From contig CM043700.1 in assembly GCA_023935145.1 (NCBI GenBank), positions 32,473,501-32,537,500 of the forward strand: a DNA stretch of 64,000 nucleotides, read 5' to 3'. The notes under the pieces are model-generated. The model was not told the DNA's origin. It saw only the letters and a program-made list of their open reading frames with translations, and made no database searches. Both the position numbers and the translations under genes were made by a program. Numbering within the stretch: the first letter of the stretch is position 1; each line of letters starts with the position of its first letter. Positions 58,729 through 64,000 of this stretch are shown here, one piece after another. The stretch comes from Bretschneidera sinensis. Its lineage: Eukaryota > Streptophyta > Magnoliopsida > Brassicales > Akaniaceae.

Positions 58729-60663
58729 AATGGTAGCAAATAGCTACTCTGAGGGACGCTCTTATACTAGACCACCTTTGTTCAATGGCTCCAATTATAA
58801 CTATTGAAAAAACATAATGAAAATCTATGTCGAATGATAAGATTACAATCTGTGGAGAGTCATTGAAGAAGGACCTAGAATTCATTCAAAAGAAATAACT
58901 ATTGGAGAGACCCATCATACAATACCTAAACTCAAAACTGAGTACACTGACGAGGATTGTAGAATAATGTCTCTCAATAACAGAACAACAAGTATGTGAC
59001 ATTGTGCATTAGATATTTCTGAATATAATAAAATATCTGCATGTGTTTCGGCTAAAGAGATATGGGACAAATTACAAGTCACATATGAAGGAACTAGTGA
59101 GGTAAAAAAGTCAAAAATTTATATGCTAGTTTCTGAGTATGAATCCTTTAAAATGTCTCATGACGAAACTATTTCTGAAACGCACTCACGGTTCACCACT
59201 ATTATAAATGGTTTAAAACTGCTTGGTAGGAATATTGAGAAGTTTGAACTAACCAGAAAAATCTTGAGATCTCTGCCACCCTCATGGAAACCAAAGAAGA
59301 CAGCCATACAGGAGGCCAAAGATCTTGACAAACTGGATGTTGAGACACTGCTTGGGTCATTGTTGACATACAAGATGGAAGAAATGTCTCCCATCATTAA
59401 TAATGATGCGAAGAAGAAAAAGCAAATTGCTCTCAAAGCTTCTACGAGTAGCAAAGAAATGGAAACGGAAAAAGAAGTAGAGAGCAGCGAGGAAGATGGT
59501 GAAATGGCTTTAATCACCAAACGATTTCACAGGTTCTTGAAGAAAAGCAAGAAACCTTACACAAAGGATCCTACTTCAAAAAGGAAACCGCTTATGTGTT
59601 ATTGCTGCAAGAAGCCCAGTCACATTAGGGCTGATTGTACGGCTTCAAACAAACCATATAAGAGCTTCAAAAAGAAAGCTATGATAGCAACTACCTGGAG
59701 TGATGACGAAGAAGAAGATAAGTCATCGGACAAAGAAGTCGGATACAAGGAAATTGCCAACCTTTGTTTGATGGCAATCGACGATGGAAGTGAGGTAACA
59801 TCTTCTCCTTCTTCTAAGAATAATATTGTGAGTAGTACTGAAGAACTGCTAGAAGTAATAAATGAAATGCATGATGAATTGAATAAATTTGATTCTAGAA
59901 ATTCAATTCTTAAAAAGAAGGTATCATCTCTCTTTAAAGAGATGATAAGTCTTAGAGAAGAAAAAGAAAAATTATTGTCTTTACTGTATGATTCTTCTCA
60001 AGATTTTCTCAAAGATGAAAATGGGAATTTAAAAAATAAAATTTCAGAATTGAATAGCACTATATCAAGACTTATGCTTGGAAAAGAAAAGCTTGATGAA
60101 GTGCTTTCTTCCCAAAGATTAAGTGGAGGAAAATCTGGTGTAAGATACTCTCCTTTGGGAAAGCAAAAATCAAAAGAGAGCTTATTCATGAAAGCCTCAT
60201 GTATGAATGAAGCCTCTACTTCAAAAAACTCTAGCAAGATTAAAAGCACTCCCTCATTAAATGCTAGAAATTCTGGGAATTCAAATGTTCATACAAAAAT
60301 GAAATATCCTAGAAATACACATGCTTATATGTATGCACACTCTAGAAATGATTATACACATCCTAGAAATAACCAACATGCACATTCTAGGAACAATATG
60401 TATAATTAACATATGCACTCTGCTCATGCTCATCCTAGGAATTACCATCATGGTTATCCTAGAAATAATTTGCATACAAATAATAATGCTAGCATGTATC
60501 CTAGAATGCATCATCATACATTTTCTAGAAATGACATGCATTTTCATATTCCTCACCATAGAAACATGTATCCTAGGAACTATTATCCTAAGGATTATAG
60601 GCATGCACATCTAATATTTCCTAGAAATTTCAAGAACTACCATCCTAGGATTGTGCATCATTA
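58729..60663 (+). pseudogene. SIRE-like Gag
   Basis: Frame opens MVANSYSEGRSYTRPPLFNG at 58729 with several early nonsense codons (TGA near 58803 where Trp is conserved, further stops near 58833 and 58996). It is then open from 59123 to 60409. Residues such as SRFTTIINGLKLLGR and LPPSWKPKKTAIQE belong to the copia UBN2 capsid region. A zinc knuckle C-Y-C-C-K-K-P-S-H-I-R-A-D-C (C-x2-C-x4-H-x4-C from the second Cys-containing pair) lies near 59598. A coiled-coil stretch follows. The C-terminus (60290-60660, across one in-frame TAA) is a His/Asn/Arg/Tyr-rich repeat around P-R-N / S-R-N. Confidence 0.85.
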
Positions 60664-60822
60664 ATATGTCTATAGATCACCATATACTGTTAAGAAAGTA
60701 TGGGTTCCAAAAGGAACCGTGTTTTCTAGGACTAACCCCAAAGGACCCAAGAAATTTTAGGTACCTAAAAGTGCTATTGTATATCCTTGTGTGATGTAGA
60801 TATGTCTCCACACCAAGGAGAA

Positions 60823-61399
60823 AGGTAACTGTTGGTACCTTGATAGTGGATGCTCAAAGCACATGACCGGTGATAAAAATGTATTCAATGAGCTAACTCT
60901 AAGAGATGGTGGATATGTCACCATTAGAGACAATACAAAAATAAAGATCATCGAGCATGGAAAAGTCGGTAATGATTTCTCAACCTTAGATAATGTATTG
61001 TTAGTACAAGGCCTTAAGCCAAATTTACTTAGCATTAGTCAACTATGTGACAAAGGATACAAAGTCACATTTAAGACCTCTCATTGTCTAGTTATAGACA
61101 TCAAGAGCAACAAGATCAAATTTATTGGCCATAGACATAAAAATGTCTACATAGTTAATTTGAAATCCTTGCATTCTGAAAATGAAAAATGTTTTCCTGC
61201 TTTTAGTGAAAATCCATGGCTATGGCATAGAAGGCTTGATCATGTAAACATGAACTTGCTAAAAATCGTTTCAAGAAAAGATTTAGCTATTGGACTTCCT
61301 AAAATCAATTTTGAAAAAGTCAAAGTATGTGATGCTTGTCAAATGGGAAAACAAACTAGAATTTTTTTTAAAGTAAAAAAATATAGTCTCAACTACTAG
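60823..61399 (+). pseudogene. SIRE-like protease and GAG-pre-integrase domain
   Basis: Same frame as gag. The retropepsin active site W-Y-L-D-S-G-C-S-K-H-M-T-G is at about 60833-60871. The histidine/cysteine zinc domain before integrase reads L-W-H-R-R-L-D-H, then V-C-D-A-C-Q-M-G-K. The frame ends at 61399 through a shift in an A/T-rich run near 61370. Active-site Asp is intact. Confidence 0.85.
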
Positions 61400-62000
61400 A
61401 CCTTTGAAACTTTTGCATATGGACTTATTTGGTCCAATTAGTACCATTAGTCTAGGTGGTCATCAATATGCTCTTGTTATTATTGATGACTATTCAAGAT
61501 ATACCTTTGTTATTTTTATTGCTTACAAGGATGTTGCTTTCAAATGATTTGAAAAGTTTTGCAAAAAGGTACAAAATGAAAAAGGAATTTGTATTTCAAG
61601 TATAAGAAGTGATCATAGCAAACAATTTGAAAATCAAAGCTTTTCAAGATTTTGTGATGAAAATGGAATTAATCACAACTTTTCAGCTCCTAGAACTCCT
61701 CAACAAAATGGAGTTGTTGAAAGGAAAAACAAAATTCTAGAAGAATTTTCAAGAACTATGCTTTGTGAAAATAATTTACCAAAATATTTTTGGGCTGAAG
61801 CCGTGAACACTTCTTGTTATATCTTAAACAGAATTTTAATTAGACCTCTGCTTGATAAAACTCCATATGAACTATAGAAAAGAAGAAAGCCTAATATCTC
61901 CTATTTTCGTGCTTTTGGTTGTAAATGCTTCATCTTAAATAACAATAAAACTAACTTGGGTAAATTTGATTCTAAGACCGATGAAGAAATATTTTTAGGA
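61400..62000 (+). pseudogene. SIRE-like integrase core
   Basis: The new frame begins P-L-K-L-L-H-M-D-L-F-G-P-I, followed by V-I-I-D-D-Y-S-R-Y-T, S-D-H-S-K-Q-F-E-N and Q-Q-N-G-V-V-E-R-K-N, giving the D-D-E triad. Nonsense codons are TGA near 61545 and TAG near 61876, the latter where Trp is usual in E-L-W. Beyond these it continues into the chromodomain-less copia C-terminus. Confidence 0.85.
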
Positions 62001-63921
62001 TATTCAACATCTAGTAAGGCTTATAGAGCTTTTAATAAGAGAACTCTAGTGGTAGAAGAATCTGTACATGTAACTATTGATGAATCTAACCCAATTAGTA
62101 GTAGAGAAGTTTCCTTTAAATATGATGCAGATTTTATTCCAAGAATAGAAACTTTTACTCCCATTGTTGACCCAAAGGAGAGTCCACCTCAAGTAAATGA
62201 AGAGATAGAAACTCTCAATTTGGACCAACCAGCCTCAAGCCAACAAGAGGAAAGTTTACTCAAAGATTGGAGGTATGTAAATTATCACCCAATTGATCAA
62301 GTGATTGGTGATCCTTCACAAGGGGTAAGAACTCGCTCTTCAATTAGAAATATTTGCAATTTTGTAGCTTATTTGTCTCAAGTAGAACCTAAGACATTTA
62401 TAGAAGCTGAAAAAGATAATGATTGGATAATTGCAATGCAGGAAGAAATAAATCAATTTGAAAGAAACAATGTTTGGATTCTAGTTCCAAGACCTAAAGA
62501 TCATTCAATAATTGGAACTAAATGGGTATATAGAAATAAGATGGATGAAAATGGAATAGTAACTAGAAACAAGGCTAGACTAGTTGCTAAGGGATATAAT
62601 CAAGAAGAAGGAATAGACTTTGATGAAACCTATGCTCCCGTAGCTAGATTAGAAGCTATTCGAATGTTATTAGCCTTTGCATGCTTTAATAAATTCAAGC
62701 TATTTCAAATGGATGTGAAAAGTGCCTTTTAAAATGGCTTTATAGAAGAAGAGGTTTATGTTGAGCAACCTCTTGGATTTGAAAATCCTAGTCTTCCAAA
62801 TCATGTCTACAAGCTTTCTAAAGCTCTATATGGGTTGAAGCAAGCTCCAAGAGCATGGTATGAAATACTAAGTAAATTTTTGATTGACAATGATTTTGTA
62901 AGAGGTAGAATAGACACAACTCTCTTCACAAAAATTCACAAAAATGACACTTTGATAGTTCAAATATATGTTGATGATATTATATTTGGTGCTACTAATG
63001 AATCTATATGTCAAGAGTTTGCAAAGTGCATGCAAGGTGAATTTGAAATGAGCATGATGGGAGAGCTTACCTACTTCCTTGGACTTCAAATCAAGCAACT
63101 AAAAGGAGACATCTTCATCAATCAACAGAAGTACATTAAGGACCTACTAAAGAGGTTCGGGATGGAAAGCTCAAAGCCACTTGGAACGCCTATGAGCACA
63201 ACTACTAAACTTGATCTTGATGAAGGAGGTAAAACTGTAGATTCTAAATATTATAGAAGCATGATAGGTGCTTTACTTTATTTGACTGCAAGTAGACCTG
63301 ATATAATGTTCAGTGTATGCATATGTGCTAGATTTCAGGCTAATCCTAAGGAATCACATGTAGTTGCAGTAAAAAGAATCCTTAGATATCTACAAGGAAC
63401 CCAAACCATAGGATTATGGTACTCTAGAGATTCATCTTTTGAGCTTGTAGGATATTTAGATGCTGATTTTGCTGGATGTAGGTTAGATATAAAAAGCACA
63501 AGTGGTACATGCCAATTCTTAGGAGCTATGTTAACCTCTTGGTTTTCCAAAAAACAAAATTTTGTTGCACTATCAACCGCCGAGGCGGAATATGTTGCAG
63601 CCAGAATTGTTGTGCCCAAGTATTATGGATGAAACAACAACTAGAAGACTATGGCATGAACCTCAAAAACATCCCAATATTTTGTGATAATACTAGTGCT
63701 ATCAAGCTAACCAAGAACCCTATTCAGCACTCTATAACAAAGCACATAGAAATAAGACATCATTTCTTAAGAAACCATGCTAAAAAAAGTGACATAAGAC
63801 TAGAATTCATACTTTCAGAAGATTAAATAGCTGACATTCTTACAAAACCTCTAGGTGAAGCTAGTTTCTGTAAGATAAGAATGTTAATGGGATTGCTGGA
63901 TTATGATAAACTGAATATCTG
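61956..63921 (+). pseudogene. SIRE-like reverse transcriptase and RNase H
   Basis: RT starts near 62409 ([12 protein letters not shown]) and continues with [24 protein letters not shown] and [13 protein letters not shown] at 62729 replaces the usual Leu before N-G. Then come Y-G-L-K-Q-A-P-R-A-W and the catalytic I-Y-V-D-D-I (near 62964). RNase H has L-S-T-A-E-A-E-Y, then a frameshift near 63600, then F-C-D-N-T-S-A-I and H-I-E-I-R-H-H-F-L-R. A TAA near 63824 precedes I-A-D-I-L-T-K-P-L. Nearly complete but not translatable. Confidence 0.9.
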
Positions 63922-64000
63922 ATTACTCCTTCATTCATCATATGCATGTTTGACATCTAGTGAAAGAGTATTAATTATTGTTTAAATATCTCCCTCACTG

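Larger units (their letters stand above)
57511..64000 (+). mobile_element. SIRE-like Ty1/copia retrotransposon, 3' end beyond the window
   Basis: 5' LTR (57511-58674), initiator-Met-type PBS, gag with UBN2-like domain and zinc knuckle, protease, integrase, RT and RNase H in the copia order. The long LTR and long gag suggest the SIRE/Maximus lineage (tentative). Pol ends near 63921; a 3' LTR, and any env-like ORF, would lie past 64000. Many nonsense codons and at least two frameshifts mean it is defective. Confidence 0.88.

Noticed and set aside
60281..60664. Met/Ile-rich and His-rich alternative frames on both strands
   Set aside because: Frame shadows of the gag repeat; only the frame continuous with gag and protease is credible.

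Overview
The window is nuclear DNA from a flowering plant, most likely a eudicot; I cannot name the species. The evidence is spliceosomal genes with GT-AG introns, telo-box motifs upstream of a ribosomal-protein gene, plant-specific families (TBL acetyltransferase-like, DUF300/LAZ1-like, strictosidine-synthase-like) and plant retrotransposon lineages (Ty3/gypsy Tat type, Ty1/copia SIRE-like and Tork-like). All exon coordinates were read by eye from splice sites and reading-frame continuity.

Layout. 1-7,250 is a repeat-rich block: a degenerate ~105-bp tandem array, a stray 97-bp copy of the end of the downstream proteasome gene, a truncated gypsy element (minus strand) between two copies of a ~155-bp direct repeat, a copia pol remnant with its 3' LTR (plus strand), and a fold-back MITE. 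7,540-7,960 is a tandem duplication. 8,500-9,765 is a broken strictosidine-synthase-like pseudogene. 10,348-19,582 (minus) is a nine-exon 20S proteasome alpha-6 (PAA) gene. Its introns hold three LINE 3' ends and a Mutator-like TIR element with a LINE nested in its left TIR. A 350-bp head-to-head promoter separates it from the RPS29 (uS14) gene at 19,933-20,431 (plus). 22,570-26,420 (minus) is methylthioribose-1-phosphate isomerase, nine exons. 29,917-34,236 (plus) is a trichome-birefringence-like gene with a 5'UTR intron. 35,868-46,590 is a nearly complete but decayed Tat-lineage gypsy element whose gag-pol lies on the minus strand. 47,306-55,172 (plus) is a 13-exon VIT/vWA-domain gene. 56,116-56,643 is the 3' end of a DUF300/LAZ1-like pseudogene. 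57,511 to the window end is a SIRE-like copia element with its 5' LTR, PBS, gag and pol; its 3' end is outside the window.

The five intact-looking host genes are unrelated housekeeping or cell-wall genes (proteasome, ribosome, methionine salvage, cell-wall acetylation, VIT/vWA) and do not form a pathway. The most unusual content is as follows. (1) The Tat element carries two transcription units on the strand opposite its own gag-pol, each with a TATA box, and the larger has two apparent introns; convergent to pol, it looks like a separate gene carried by the retrotransposon. (2) The proteasome alpha-6 gene has TAG at the conserved DK dipeptide at the start of exon 3, and that same TAG can act as a splice acceptor restoring a frame two residues shorter. 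(3) RPS29 seems to have lost its last intron by a lesion at the donor, reading into a new stop, with the old last exon still visible 640 bp downstream. (4) The copia LTR carries a 52-bp tandem repeat in which each unit holds two palindromes centred on GTCGAC.
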